Below are positions 36,483-46,389 of a stretch of DNA of 64,000 nt, piece after piece. A program made the translations under genes and the position numbers. Below the pieces are notes generated by a model. That model did no database searches. It was not told the DNA's origin and saw only the letters and a program-made list of their open reading frames with translations. Within the stretch, counting starts at the first letter, position 1. Each line of letters begins with the position of its first letter. Source of the DNA: Nocardia camponoti (GTDB lineage Bacteria; Actinomycetota; Actinomycetes; Mycobacteriales; Mycobacteriaceae); the NCBI RefSeq assembly GCF_014646135.1, contig NZ_BMMW01000002.1, positions 62,001 through 126,000 of the forward strand, in the 5' to 3' direction.

Positions 36483-37700
36483 ATGATCGCTGGAACACCG
36501 GTCTTCGACCTCGATGACGCCGCCTCGCTCGAAGCGGCCGACACCGGTGCGCTGCTGCGGAGCGCCGCGTCGGCGGGGGCGCAGGTGCGGGCAACCGCCG
36601 CGGCCGTCGCCGAGGCCAGACTTGCCGAACGCCTTGGCGATTTGCGGCCACGCAGCCTCGTCGTTGTCACCGGTTCGGGGCGCGCGCCGCGTGCCGCTGA
36701 ACTGCTCATCGCCGCCCTTGGCGAGCGTGCCGGGCTGCCGGTAGTCGCCGTCACCGGGCTGCCGCCGTGGGTTGGTCCGCTCGATGTCGTGCTTGTCGCT
36801 GGCGACGACGCGGGCGATCAGCGCCTCGTCGACGCCGTTGATCGCGGGTTGCGGCGCGGCGCTGAAGTGGTTGTCGCTGTCCCGAACGAGGGGCCGATGC
36901 GCGCGGTCGCCGCCGGTCGCGCGATTGTGCTTGAACCGCGCGTTCCGGTGCGCGAACACAATCGACTGCTGCGGTTTGTGGCCGTTGGCGTCGCGGTGCT
37001 CGCTGCTGTCGACGCGGGCCGCAGCGGTCCGCATGTGCCAGATCTGACCGAACTCGCCGACGTCCTCGATGCCGAAGCGCTGCGTGACGGTCCGCAGAAC
37101 GAGGTCTTCCACAACCCGGCGAAAACCCTGGCGACGCGCATGCAGGGTCGCGGGATCGTGCTGGCCGGCGACTCGCTCGCCGCCGTTGAGCTGGCCGAAC
37201 ATGCCGCGGAGGTGCTGTTGCAGGCAGCGGGCACGATCGCGACAGCGGCCGACCTTTCCGATGTCATCGCTTCGCGTGGCCGACTCGTCGCTGCCGCTGG
37301 CACCCCAAGTCCCGATTTCGATCCGCTGTTCCACGACGAGGAACTTGACGGTCCGATCCCGGTCGAGCGGGTACGCATCTTCACGTTCAGCGTCGCGCGG
37401 GATCGCGCGCTCGCGCGGCGCAGGTTGGCCGTTTTCGGCGGGGCCGACGCTGGCGTTGTCGACGCCGATCTCGTGCATGCCGACGTCGACGTGCTGCAAA
37501 CCGACCTCATCGAGCCGGGCGCGGTGCCAACCGCTGCACCGGAAGCGACCGCGGGGGGCGGGGCGGTAAGTGAGATCGAGCAGCTGGCGGTGCTCACGGT
37601 GCGGCTGGAAATGGCGGCCGCCTACCTGGCCATCACAGGGTCGCGGGGGGCAAGCCCGGCCGCGACGCCGGATCGATATGACGACGGGGGACGCTACTAG
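36483..37700 (+). CDS. SIS-fold/TobH-like protein (Rv3256c type)
   Basis: A 405-residue protein conserved between the phosphomannomutase and manA genes of Mycobacteriales. It resembles the sugar isomerase (SIS) fold, with strand-turn motifs SLVVVTGSGRAPRAAELL and DVVLVAGDDAGDQRLVDAV, and is often labelled TobH or phosphosugar isomerase-like. No catalytic site is known. GGGGAGG (36465-36471) favours the ATG at 36483 over GTG 36471. Its stop TAG shares one base with the manA GTG, so the two are coupled. It may help the mannose-phosphate pathway (inference). Confidence 0.8.
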   Translation: MIAGTPVFDLDDAASLEAADTGALLRSAASAGAQVRATAAAVAEARLAERLGDLRPRSLVVVTGSGRAPRAAELLIAALGERAGLPVVAVTGLPPWVGPLDVVLVAGDDAGDQRLVDAVDRGLRRGAEVVVAVPNEGPMRAVAAGRAIVLEPRVPVREHNRLLRFVAVGVAVLAAVDAGRSGPHVPDLTELADVLDAEALRDGPQNEVFHNPAKTLATRMQGRGIVLAGDSLAAVELAEHAAEVLLQAAGTIATAADLSDVIASRGRLVAAAGTPSPDFDPLFHDEELDGPIPVERVRIFTFSVARDRALARRRLAVFGGADAGVVDADLVHADVDVLQTDLIEPGAVPTAAPEATAGGGAVSEIEQLAVLTVRLEMAAAYLAITGSRGASPAATPDRYDDGGRY

Positions 37701-38923
37701 TGCAGGAACTCGTTGGTGCGCTGCGTTCATACGCATGGGGGTCGCGCACCGCGCTCGCTCAGTTATGCGGTCGCCCCGTGCCGTCAGCGCACCCGGAAGC
37801 CGAGTTGTGGTTCGGCGCGCACCCGGCCGACCCCGCCTTCGTCAAGGGGGCTGACGGTAAGCGTTCACTAATCGAGGTGGTCGCCGCCGACCCCGAACGC
37901 GAACTCGGCCACGTTGTCACCGAAACGTTCGGTTCACGACTCCCGTTCCTGCTCAAGCTGCTCGCCGCCGAAGAACCGCTGTCGTTGCAAGCGCATCCGA
38001 GTAGCGCCCAGGCACGGTCGGGCTTCGAACGCGAGAATCGCACCGGCGTTCCGTTCGAATCGCCGATGCGCAATTACCGCGACGACAGCCACAAGCCGGA
38101 GCTGGTCGTGGCGCTTGATCGCTTCGAAGCGCTCGCCGGTTTCCGTGAACCGCACCGCACCGTCGAACTGCTGCGTGCGCTTGAGGTGCCCGCGCTCACG
38201 AGTTACATCGAACTGCTTGCGGCACAACCGGATTCGGGCGGTCTGCGCACGCTGTTCACGACCTGGATTACGCTGCCGCCCGCTTCGCTCGCCGCGCTGC
38301 TGCCCGCGGTGTTGGAAGGCTGCGTTCGATATTTGTCGGTGCGCGCGCCGCGCGAGTTCGGGCCTGAGGTGCGTACCGCGCTCGAACTGGCCGAGGTTTA
38401 CCCCGGCGACGCTGGCGTGCTCGCCGCGCTACTGCTCAACCGACTCACCCTCGAACCCGGTCAAGCACTATTTCTCGCGGCGGGCAATCTGCACGCCTAT
38501 TTGCGCGGGCTTGGCGTTGAGATCATGGCCAATTCCGACAACGTGCTGCGCGGCGGACTCACGCCCAAGCATGTCGACGTGCCGGAGTTGCTGCGCGTGC
38601 TCGACTTCGAACCGATCTCGCTCCCCATTGTCGAACCCATTCCCGAAGGCGACGGGTCGGTCGTCTATCCCGCACCCGCACCCGAATTCGCCCTTCGCCG
38701 TTTCGATCTCGCCGCCGACTCGGCTCCGGTTTCGCTGCCGAACTCCGGCCCGGGCATCATCTTGTGCACCGAAGGCGAAATCGAACTCACCCGCGACGGC
38801 GAACAGCTCGTGCTCGGTCGCGGCGCCGCCGCCTGGATCTCCGCCGCCGACGACGGCATCAAAGCGCGCGCCACCCACGCGCCCGCACAACTGTTTTGCG
38901 CGTGCGTCGGTCATCAACACTGA
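37700..38923 (+). CDS. manA: mannose-6-phosphate isomerase, class I
   Basis: A 407-residue type I phosphomannose isomerase, zinc-dependent, converting fructose-6-phosphate to mannose-6-phosphate. Motifs are YAWGSRTALAQL, the PLSLQAHPSSAQA zinc-binding segment (Gln and His ligands), DDSHKPELVVAL (Glu and His), and FLAAGNLHAYLRGLGVEIMANSDNVLRGGLT. The GTG start overlaps the previous stop by one base. It is the last gene of the whiB2-side mannose block. Confidence 0.95.
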   Translation: MQELVGALRSYAWGSRTALAQLCGRPVPSAHPEAELWFGAHPADPAFVKGADGKRSLIEVVAADPERELGHVVTETFGSRLPFLLKLLAAEEPLSLQAHPSSAQARSGFERENRTGVPFESPMRNYRDDSHKPELVVALDRFEALAGFREPHRTVELLRALEVPALTSYIELLAAQPDSGGLRTLFTTWITLPPASLAALLPAVLEGCVRYLSVRAPREFGPEVRTALELAEVYPGDAGVLAALLLNRLTLEPGQALFLAAGNLHAYLRGLGVEIMANSDNVLRGGLTPKHVDVPELLRVLDFEPISLPIVEPIPEGDGSVVYPAPAPEFALRRFDLAADSAPVSLPNSGPGIILCTEGEIELTRDGEQLVLGRGAAAWISAADDGIKARATHAPAQLFCACVGHQH

Positions 38924-39002
38924 CCGTCGACGCGAGCTTTTTCCGATTCGCCGCATAGGCTTTGCGGTCGAAGCACATTCAGTGAAGCGGAAAGGCGGGC
39001 AG

Positions 39003-39929
39003 ATGTCGGCTAGTGGCAGCAAGAAGGCGATTGTCGCGGCGTTGGGAGCCAACGCGGGCATCGCGGTGGCGAAGTTCATCGGTGCGTTTATCACCGGATC
39101 GGCGTCGATGCTTGCCGAGGGAGTGCACTCGGTCGCCGACACATCCAACCAAGCGCTGCTGTTGCTCGGACAGCGCGCGGCAAACAAAGAAGCCGACGCG
39201 CTGCACCCCTTCGGGTACGCGCGTAACCGGTATTTCTATTCGTTTATCGTCGCGCTCGTGTTGTTCACGCTCGGCTCGGTTTATGCCATCTACGAGGGCA
39301 TTCACAAGATTCAACATCCCGAGGAACTGTCGTCGCCGATGGTCGCCGTGGTGATTTTGGTTGTCGCGATCGGGCTAGAAGGCTTCAGTTGGCTCACCGC
39401 CGTTCGCGAATCGCGGCCGTTGAAGGGCAACGCGTCCTGGTGGCAGTTCATCCGCACGTCGCGCAGCCCCGAACTGCCAGTCGTGCTACTTGAAGACACC
39501 GGCGCGCTGATCGGCCTCGTGTTCGCACTCGGCGCTGTCGGGCTCACGATGGTCACCGACGACCCGATCTACGACGGCATCGGCACGCTCTGCATCGGCC
39601 TGCTGCTCGGCGTGATCGCGATTGTGTTGATCGTCGAAATGAAGAGCCTGCTCCTCGGTGAAGGCGCGACGCCGCAGGAAGACGCCGCGATTCGCAACGC
39701 ACTCGTCGACAGCAGCAAGATCGTCTCGGTGATCCATCTCAAGACCGAATACCTCGGTCCCGACCAAATGCTGGTTGCCGCGAAGATCGCCATCGCGCCC
39801 GGACTCGACATCGCAACGCTCGCCGAAGCAATCGACGCGGCCGAAGTCCGTGTCCGCCACGCGGTGCCCGAGGCGCGCCTGATCTACCTTGAGCCCGATC
39901 TGTACCGCAAGCAGCAGCACACCTCCTAA
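39003..39929 (+). CDS. cation diffusion facilitator transporter (ZnT9-like), copy 1
   Basis: A 308-residue CDF transporter with about five or six membrane helices. The TM2 metal site is present as HSVAD (HxxxD), and the TM5-region motif is VVLLEDTGALIGL, the EDTxA variant of the SLC30A9-like subgroup rather than the usual HxxxD. A short cytoplasmic domain follows (VHLKTEYLGPDQMLVAAKI). The gene exports a divalent metal, probably Zn, Fe or Mn. It is 53 bases before a close paralogue in the same direction. The start is the ATG at 39003. Confidence 0.85.
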   Translation: MSASGSKKAIVAALGANAGIAVAKFIGAFITGSASMLAEGVHSVADTSNQALLLLGQRAANKEADALHPFGYARNRYFYSFIVALVLFTLGSVYAIYEGIHKIQHPEELSSPMVAVVILVVAIGLEGFSWLTAVRESRPLKGNASWWQFIRTSRSPELPVVLLEDTGALIGLVFALGAVGLTMVTDDPIYDGIGTLCIGLLLGVIAIVLIVEMKSLLLGEGATPQEDAAIRNALVDSSKIVSVIHLKTEYLGPDQMLVAAKIAIAPGLDIATLAEAIDAAEVRVRHAVPEARLIYLEPDLYRKQQHTS

Positions 39930-39982
39930 GGCGTCGGCGTGTAGCGCTATCCGCGCAGGCCAGCGCGGGTAGCGTCTCGGCA

Positions 39983-40918
39983 ATGGCCAAAGGTGGAGAA
40001 AGCAAGATAGCGATTCTCGCCGCCCTCGCGGCGAACACCGGGATCATGATCGCCAAATTCATTGGCGCGTTCATTACCGGTTCATCGTCGATGCTCGCCG
40101 AAGCGGTGCACTCGGTCGCCGACACCGGCAACGAGGCGCTGTTGCTCGTCGGCCAGAATCGTGCCGAGCAACCAGCTGACCCATCCCACCCGTTCGGATA
40201 CGCGCGCAATCGGTATTTCTTTTCCTTCGTTGTCGCGCTCGTGCTGTTCACCATCGGCAGCCTTTTCGCGATCAATGAGGCTATTCATAAGATCATCAAT
40301 CCTGAGGAAATCGAGTCGCCAGCGGTGGCGTTCGTGATTCTTGGGGTTTCGTTTTTGCTTGAAGGATCGAGCTTCCTCACCGCGCGCAAGCAGTCGAAGC
40401 CGCTCAAAGGGCATCGGTCGTGGTGGTACTTCATTCGCCACACCCGCAACCCCGAACTGCCGGTGGTCCTGTTGGAAGACGCTGGCGCGCTTGTTGGTCT
40501 GGTCTTCGCGTTCTTCGGCGTTGGACTGTCGGTCACCACCGGCGACGGACGCTGGGACGGTGTCGGCACCCTGTTGATTGGTCTCCTGCTTGGCTTCAAC
40601 GCGATTGTGCTGATCATTGAAACCAAGAGTCTGCTCATTGGCGAAGGGGCGACACCGGCGGAATTGCTTGCCATTAAAGAAGCGATTACCTACGACGAAC
40701 GCATTCGCCTTGTTGTTCGCATTCAGACTGAATACCTTGGCCCCGAAACCCTTTTGGTGACCGCGCGGGTAGCGGTTGAGCCCGGGCTTGAAGCTGCGGC
40801 CATTGGGACCGCGCTTGACGAAGCCGAGGCGCGGATTCGTGCTGGCAATAAGAACGCGTGCACGATTTATTTGCAGCCGGTCGCGTTCTCGCCCGACATG
40901 ATTCGGGCTATTGCTTAA
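39983..40918 (+). CDS. cation diffusion facilitator transporter (ZnT9-like), copy 2
   Basis: A 311-residue paralogue of the preceding transporter, similar from end to end (AKFIGAFITGSSSMLAEAVHSVADTGNEALLLVGQ; PELPVVLLEDAGALVGLVFA; RIQTEYLGPETLLVTARVAV). The HSVAD metal site and the LLEDAGALVG segment are kept. A tandem duplication that has since diverged is the simplest origin. They may form a heterodimer, or have different metal preference (inference). Convergent with the oxidoreductase at 40925, with six bases between. Confidence 0.87.
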   Translation: MAKGGESKIAILAALAANTGIMIAKFIGAFITGSSSMLAEAVHSVADTGNEALLLVGQNRAEQPADPSHPFGYARNRYFFSFVVALVLFTIGSLFAINEAIHKIINPEEIESPAVAFVILGVSFLLEGSSFLTARKQSKPLKGHRSWWYFIRHTRNPELPVVLLEDAGALVGLVFAFFGVGLSVTTGDGRWDGVGTLLIGLLLGFNAIVLIIETKSLLIGEGATPAELLAIKEAITYDERIRLVVRIQTEYLGPETLLVTARVAVEPGLEAAAIGTALDEAEARIRAGNKNACTIYLQPVAFSPDMIRAIA

Positions 40919-40924
40919 CGCGTC

Positions 40925-42400
40925 TTACTGCTTAACTCGGGTCGCGTTTGCTCGGCTGAGTAGCTTTAGCGGGTCGGTTTTGATATCGAAGCGGGTGCGC
41001 AGCATGTGCCGTGCCGCGTGCAAGCCCGGCATTCCGTGGACGCCTGGGCCAGGTGGGGTCGACGACGAACATAGGTAAGCGCTCGGCAGCGGGGTTGAGT
41101 ACGGGTTCCAGCGCGGGAGTGGTCGAAAAGCCGTTTGGCGCAACGTCATTGCGCCCGCCGAGATGTCGCCGCCCACGTAGTTCGCGTTGTGGTCGGGCAT
41201 GAACGCGGCGGGCGTCACGTGTTTGGCGAGGATCAGGTCTTTGAACCCCGGCGCGAACCGTTCGACCTGGGCTTCGATCGCGGCACTGACGTCGACGGTT
41301 GAGCCGTTCGGGACGTGAGCATAGGTGTAGAACGTCTGCTTGCCAGCTGGCGCGCGGGTGTCGTCGACAACGCCGGGCTGAATCGCGATCACATACGGTC
41401 GATCGGCGAATTTGCCTGCGGCAATGCGCTTTTCGACTGCCATTGCTTCGGCGCGAGTGCCGACCAGGTGCAGGGTGCCAGCAAGTTCAGCGCCCGGCGC
41501 GGTCCACGGAACGGGGCCGCCGAGCGCGAAGTCGACCTTGCATGCCGCTCCCCCATAGCGAAAGTCCTTGAGCGCGTTGCGATATCGCTCAGGTAGTCGG
41601 TCGCCAGCGATACGGAGGAATTCGGCGGGTGAGGTGTCGAAGAGGACCGCGCGGGCGTCGGCGAGTTCGGCGAAGTCGTCGACGCGATGTCCGGTGACGA
41701 TCTCGCCGCCGAGTCGGCCGATCTCGGCCATGAGCGCGTTGGGAATCGCTTGGCTGCCGCCACGAGGGATTACCCAGCCGCCGACGTGCGCGAGCGTGCC
41801 GAGCAACAGGGCGGCGCCGACGGCGGGCAGCGCACGCGGTTGCGTGATCGCGTGCGCGGCGACGCCCGTGAGCATCGCGGGCGCGACCTCGCCGTGGAAT
41901 GGGCGATTCCACAGCGGCGAACCCTGCTCAAGCAGACGCATGCCGAAGGCGAAAGCGGTCGACAGACTGGTCGGCGGGGTGCGCAGATCCGACATGGCGA
42001 GGTCGACCACCTTGGGCCAACGGTCGATCAGCGGCGCGAACATCGACCGCCACGCTTGCCCGTCGACACCGAGGTCAGCGACGGTTGCTTCAAGGTCGCG
42101 CCAGGCTAAGCCCGCGATGCCGCCGTCGAGTGGGTGTGCGTAGGAGATGGTCGGGGCGAGTACGTCGACACCGTGCGCGGCGAGGTCGAACGCGCGAAAG
42201 AAGGGCGACGCCAACGCCATTGGATGCGCGCCAGCACAGATGTCGTGGTGAAAGCCGGGAAGGGTGAGCTCGGCGGTGCGCGAGCCGCCACCCGGTTGAT
42301 CTTGCGCTTCCAGCACCCGAACCGACAGGCCGGCACTGGCCGCGATCACCGCCGCGGCCAGGCCATTCGGCCCGGACCCGACCACTACGACATCGGCCAC
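40925..42400 (-). CDS. FAD-dependent oxidoreductase, phytoene desaturase-like
   Basis: A 491-residue flavoprotein. The N-terminal dinucleotide fold VVVVGSGPNGLAAAVIAASAG followed by EAQDQPGGGSRT binds FAD. The GAHPMA, GGWVIPRGGSQAIP and late PGPGVHGMPGLHAARHML motifs match the phytoene dehydrogenase/all-trans-retinol saturase group. No carotenoid genes are near, so it probably acts on another lipid or isoprenoid. GTG 42400 is used because CGGAGGACG lies upstream; the longer frame to 42514 is rejected. Confidence 0.88.
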   Translation of the reverse strand: MADVVVVGSGPNGLAAAVIAASAGLSVRVLEAQDQPGGGSRTAELTLPGFHHDICAGAHPMALASPFFRAFDLAAHGVDVLAPTISYAHPLDGGIAGLAWRDLEATVADLGVDGQAWRSMFAPLIDRWPKVVDLAMSDLRTPPTSLSTAFAFGMRLLEQGSPLWNRPFHGEVAPAMLTGVAAHAITQPRALPAVGAALLLGTLAHVGGWVIPRGGSQAIPNALMAEIGRLGGEIVTGHRVDDFAELADARAVLFDTSPAEFLRIAGDRLPERYRNALKDFRYGGAACKVDFALGGPVPWTAPGAELAGTLHLVGTRAEAMAVEKRIAAGKFADRPYVIAIQPGVVDDTRAPAGKQTFYTYAHVPNGSTVDVSAAIEAQVERFAPGFKDLILAKHVTPAAFMPDHNANYVGGDISAGAMTLRQTAFRPLPRWNPYSTPLPSAYLCSSSTPPGPGVHGMPGLHAARHMLRTRFDIKTDPLKLLSRANATRVKQ

Positions 42401-42563
42401 CGTCGTCCTCCGTTCACACCCACGCTGTGGTTCCCAACCTACGCGGTAGGTGTGACAGTGCTGCCGCCGCTGACGCTCGATGTGCGCTGTCACACGGTGA
42501 CGGCGGCTCACCAACGCACAGCGCAGGCCCCGCGCTACGGCAGGGCCTGCGACTGAGGCGTGA

Positions 42564-43910
42564 CTACGCGACGACGGGCTTCGGGTCCGGCTCGCTCGGC
42601 GAACCGTGGTCGTCGTCCACCATCGTCGTCTCGTCGAACGGCACCTTGCCGTCGAGCACCTCGCGGGTGCGGTCGGCGTCGACGGTCTTGGTCCACGTGC
42701 CGATCAGCAGCGTCGCGACGGCGTTGCCCGAGAAGTTGGTGAGCGCGCGGGCCTCGGACATGAAGCGGTCAATGCCGACGATCAGGCCAACACCGTCGAG
42801 CAGTTCGGGGCGGTGGCTTTGGAGCCCGCCCGCGAGCGTGGCCAGTCCGGCTCCGGTCACGCCCGCGGCGCCCTTCGATGCGACGATCATGAACAGCAGC
42901 AGGCCAACCTGTTCGCTCAGGCTGAGCGGCTTGCCCATCGCGTCGGCGATGAAGATCGAGGCCATCGTCAGGTAAATCGCGGTGCCATCAAGGTTGAACG
43001 AGTAGCCGGTTGGCACCACAACACCGACGGTCGTCTTCTCCACGCCCGCGTGTTCCATTTTCGCGATCAGGCGTGGCAGCGCTGACTCCGACGACGATGT
43101 CGCGACGATCAGCAGGTACTCGCGTGCCAGGTAGCGGCACAGCTTCATGATCGACAGGCCAGAGACCAGTCGCAGCACAACACCGAGAATGCCGAAGACG
43201 AAAACCAGGCAGGTGAGGTAGAACGCGATCATCAGCGTCGCCAGCTGTACAACGGCGTTCCACCCGGTGCGCCCGACAACGTTGGCGATGGCACCGAACG
43301 CGCCAATGGGCGCCAACCACAGGATCATCGACAGAATGCGGAACACGAGCTTCTGCAGCAGACCGACTCCGCGCAGGATCGGTTCGCCCGCCGATCCCAT
43401 CGCCTGCACGGCGAACCCGACGAGCAACGCGACGAACAGTGCCTGCAGAACGCTGCCCGCGGTCAGCGACGAAACCAGAGTGGTGGGTACGATGTTTTGG
43501 ATAAAGTCCCAGGTACCGCCCGCGCTGTGCGCCTGATCGGCGTATTTCGCGCCGCTGCCCGCCTTGGCGAGACCAAGCCCCGAACCGGGCTCGATCAGGT
43601 TGCCGACAACCAGGCCGATCCCGAGCGCGATCGTCGACATGACGAGGAAGTAGCCGATAGCAAGCCCGCCGACCTTGCCCACTGTGGCGGCGGCGCGCAC
43701 TGAACCAATACCCAGCACGATTGTGCAAAAGATGACCGGTGCGATCATCATTTTAATAAGGTTCACAAACAGTGTGCCAAGCGGCGCGAGAGACTGGGCG
43801 AACTCCGGAGCGAGTCGACCGACCAGAATGCCAGCAAAAACCGCGACGATCACCGCCAGGTAGAGCCAGTGGGTATGGTCGCGTTTCCGCGCTGTGGTGG
43901 TTGTGCTCAT
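42564..43910 (-). CDS. dctA: C4-dicarboxylate/amino acid:cation symporter (DctA family)
   Basis: A 448-residue secondary transporter with eight membrane segments. Family signatures are FVNLIKMMIAPVIFCTIVLGIGSV, ATSSSESALPRLI (the re-entrant serine-rich loop HP1), and VPTGYSFNLDGTAIYLTMASIF (HP2/TM7 NLDGT). It imports succinate, fumarate or malate with protons or sodium. It is divergent from a CitA/CitB-type two-component system, a common arrangement in which that system switches the transporter on. A hairpin (42522-42551, 9-bp stem) follows but has no T-run. Confidence 0.93.
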   Translation of the reverse strand: MSTTTTARKRDHTHWLYLAVIVAVFAGILVGRLAPEFAQSLAPLGTLFVNLIKMMIAPVIFCTIVLGIGSVRAAATVGKVGGLAIGYFLVMSTIALGIGLVVGNLIEPGSGLGLAKAGSGAKYADQAHSAGGTWDFIQNIVPTTLVSSLTAGSVLQALFVALLVGFAVQAMGSAGEPILRGVGLLQKLVFRILSMILWLAPIGAFGAIANVVGRTGWNAVVQLATLMIAFYLTCLVFVFGILGVVLRLVSGLSIMKLCRYLAREYLLIVATSSSESALPRLIAKMEHAGVEKTTVGVVVPTGYSFNLDGTAIYLTMASIFIADAMGKPLSLSEQVGLLLFMIVASKGAAGVTGAGLATLAGGLQSHRPELLDGVGLIVGIDRFMSEARALTNFSGNAVATLLIGTWTKTVDADRTREVLDGKVPFDETTMVDDDHGSPSEPDPKPVVA

Positions 43911-43997
43911 GCTGCACAGCATGCGGTCGACCTGTGACCGCTATCACATTTGGTGCATTTCGTTCGAAAAGAAGAATTACGTTCAGGAGACCAGAGA

Positions 43998-45551
43998 ATG
44001 CGACGAGGACGACTGTCGCTTGCTGGACAGGCTTTTGTCCTGCAATTGGTCGTGCTGGCGATGATGATCGGGATGGGCACCGCGCTCGCCGTGCTCGACG
44101 CCCGACACGACAATGATGTGGCCACTGAGCTGCAGGTTCGCGATGTCGCGATCACGGTTGCCAACGCGCCGTCCACGCTCGCCGCGGTGCATTCGCAGTA
44201 CCCAACCGCGCTTTTGCAGCCAACGACCGAACGCATTCGGACCGAAACCTCAATGGACTTCATTGTGGTCATGGCCCCCAACCGGACCCGCTACACCCAC
44301 ACCAACCCCGACATGATCGGCAAGGCGTTCGGCGGCAATATCGACCGCGCGCTCGCGGGCGAGACGTTCACCGAAACCTTCACCGGCACGCTCGGGCCAT
44401 CGATCCGCGCGGTCACGCCGGTCTTCGACAGCGGTCGCGTTGTCGCGCTCGTCTCGGCGGGCGTCACGCGGGCACGCATTGGTAGCCAGGTCGCGTCGCA
44501 GGTGCCGCTCATTCTCGCGGTGTCCTCGGCCGGGTTGGTCTTAGCGGCGCTGTCGTCGTTCGTGATCAGTCGGCGACTTCGTCGGCAAACCCACGGCTTG
44601 GCTCCCGACGAACTGCGCGCGCTCTACGAGCACCACGATGCGGTCTTGCATTCCGTGCATGAGGGGCTCGTCGTATTCGGCCCGAATCCCGGACCCGCGG
44701 AAGTGGTCAATGACCAGGCTCGCGCCCTGCTCGACCTGCCCGATGGGCCGATCACCCGCGCTGATCTGCCGCCGTCAATGCGCAGGATGGCACCCGGTGT
44801 CGTGCGCGACGAGACCCATGTGACCACCGACCGGGTGCTGCTCGTGAACCAGGACCTCGTGCGATTCGAAGGGAAGCCGATCGGCACTGTGCTCACTGTG
44901 CGCGACCAAACCGAACTGCGCGACGTGCTCGGCGAACTCGATTCGGTACGCAAATTCGCCGAGTCGCTGCGGGCGCAAGCACACGAGTCGGCGAACAAGC
45001 TACACACCGTCGTCACCATGGTTGAGCTGGGCAAACCTGAGGAGGCGGTCGCGTTCGCCACCGCGGAACTGCAGCTGTCGCAGGTGCTCATCGACAGGCT
45101 GCTCGCCACTGTCGGCGACGCCGCGCTCGCCGCGTTGCTGCTCGGCAAGGTCGACCAGGCCGCCGAACGCGGCGTGAGCCTGTCGATTTCCGACGACACC
45201 GTCTTGGACTCAACCGCGCCGCTGACCGCGCAGGAAACCGTGACGCTCGTCGGCAACCTTGTCGACAACGCCATCGACGCCGCGGCGAACACCCGCGAAA
45301 AACGCGTCGAAGTGTCGGTGAACCACTGCGACGACCACCTGCGCGTGCGTGTCGCCGACAGTGGGCCAGGCATGTCAGCCGACCTGTTCGCGCGCGCCGC
45401 CGAACGCGGCTACACCACCAAAACCGATCACGCGGGCCTCGGCCTCGCGCTCGTTCACCGCCTTGTCGGCCGACATTGCGGCATCATCACCACAACGCCG
45501 GCCCCTGATAGCGCGGTCGTCGTCGAAATTCCGTTGAGGGAGAACCCATGA
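43998..45551 (+). CDS. CitA/DcuS-family sensor histidine kinase
   Basis: A 517-residue membrane kinase. One N-terminal TM (about residues 9-30) and a second (about 165-190) flank a periplasmic single-Cache/PDC sensor domain. A PAS-like cytoplasmic domain (YEHHDAVLHSVHEGLVVFGP...) follows, then a kinase core with the acceptor His in RAQAHESANKLHT (about 328) and the ATPase motif NLVDNAIDAA (about 421). This architecture senses citrate or C4-dicarboxylates. AGGAG 9 bases before the ATG supports the start. It overlaps the response regulator by 4 bases. Confidence 0.93.
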   Translation: MRRGRLSLAGQAFVLQLVVLAMMIGMGTALAVLDARHDNDVATELQVRDVAITVANAPSTLAAVHSQYPTALLQPTTERIRTETSMDFIVVMAPNRTRYTHTNPDMIGKAFGGNIDRALAGETFTETFTGTLGPSIRAVTPVFDSGRVVALVSAGVTRARIGSQVASQVPLILAVSSAGLVLAALSSFVISRRLRRQTHGLAPDELRALYEHHDAVLHSVHEGLVVFGPNPGPAEVVNDQARALLDLPDGPITRADLPPSMRRMAPGVVRDETHVTTDRVLLVNQDLVRFEGKPIGTVLTVRDQTELRDVLGELDSVRKFAESLRAQAHESANKLHTVVTMVELGKPEEAVAFATAELQLSQVLIDRLLATVGDAALAALLLGKVDQAAERGVSLSISDDTVLDSTAPLTAQETVTLVGNLVDNAIDAAANTREKRVEVSVNHCDDHLRVRVADSGPGMSADLFARAAERGYTTKTDHAGLGLALVHRLVGRHCGIITTTPAPDSAVVVEIPLRENP

Positions 45552-46246
45552 TCCGCGTCCTGATTGTCGAGGACGAACCGCTGATCGCCCAAGCTCATCG
45601 TGCCTATCTCGACCGGCTTGACGGCTTCGTCACCGGCGGCGTCGCCCATACCGGCAACGACGCGCTGCGCATGGCGGCGAACGCGATCGCCGACGGAACA
45701 CCGTTCCACCTGGTGCTGATGGACATCGGCCTGCCCGACACCAGCGGACTCGACGTTGCCGCCGCGCTGAACAGCCTCACCCCGCGCCCCGACGTGATCG
45801 CCATTACGTCGGCGCGCGAGCTGAATATGGTCCGCAACGCGGTTGCGCACGGTGTTGTGCTGTACCTCCTTAAGCCGTTCACCTTCGCCGCTTTCCGCGA
45901 AAAGTTGGAGCGCTACCGCGACTTCGACACCGCGCTACCCGCTGGCGAAGCCGCGCTGTCGCAGTACGACATCGACCGTGCGCTGGGCGCCCTTCGCACC
46001 GCTGACCAGCGCGCTGGCGCACCCAAGGGCGTCGTCCAGCACACCCTCGAAGAAGTGTCGCGCGCGGTGCGTTCGGCCGAAGGTGGCATCACCGCGACCG
46101 ACGCCGCCGCCGTAGTTGGCGTCTCCCGCATCACCGCGTGGCGGTATTTGGAGAAGCTCGCCGACGACGGGTTGGCGGAACGCCGCGCCGATTACGGGCG
46201 TGCAGGTCGCCCGAAGACGCGATACCGCTGGCGGGCATCGGCGTAG
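45548..46246 (+). CDS. CitB/DcuR-family response regulator
   Basis: A 232-residue response regulator. The receiver domain has acidic residues in VEDEP, phosphoacceptor D59 (LVLMDIGLPDTSG), the switch motif ITSAR and K in LKPF. The C-terminal part (TATDAAAVVGVSRITAWRYLEKLADDGLAER) is the CitB-type helix-turn-helix. It is coupled to the kinase through ATGA and is likely to control dctA, which is read away from it. Confidence 0.94.
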   Translation: MIRVLIVEDEPLIAQAHRAYLDRLDGFVTGGVAHTGNDALRMAANAIADGTPFHLVLMDIGLPDTSGLDVAAALNSLTPRPDVIAITSARELNMVRNAVAHGVVLYLLKPFTFAAFREKLERYRDFDTALPAGEAALSQYDIDRALGALRTADQRAGAPKGVVQHTLEEVSRAVRSAEGGITATDAAAVVGVSRITAWRYLEKLADDGLAERRADYGRAGRPKTRYRWRASA

Positions 46247-46389
46247 TCGGGGCCGTCCCGACCGCCGCACCCCGAAAGCGCAACCGGCCTGGTCACGCAG
46301 CCGGTCCGAGCTGCGCGCCCGAGTCCGACCGCGCTGCGAGTCCGGTCACACAAGCGGTGCGACGGCCCGCAGTCGTCTGCCCGCCAGCC

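Noticed and set aside
42522..42551. 9-bp hairpin CGCAGGCCC/GGGCCTGCG after dctA
   Set aside because: It has a 12-base loop and no T-run on the minus strand, so it was not called a terminator.
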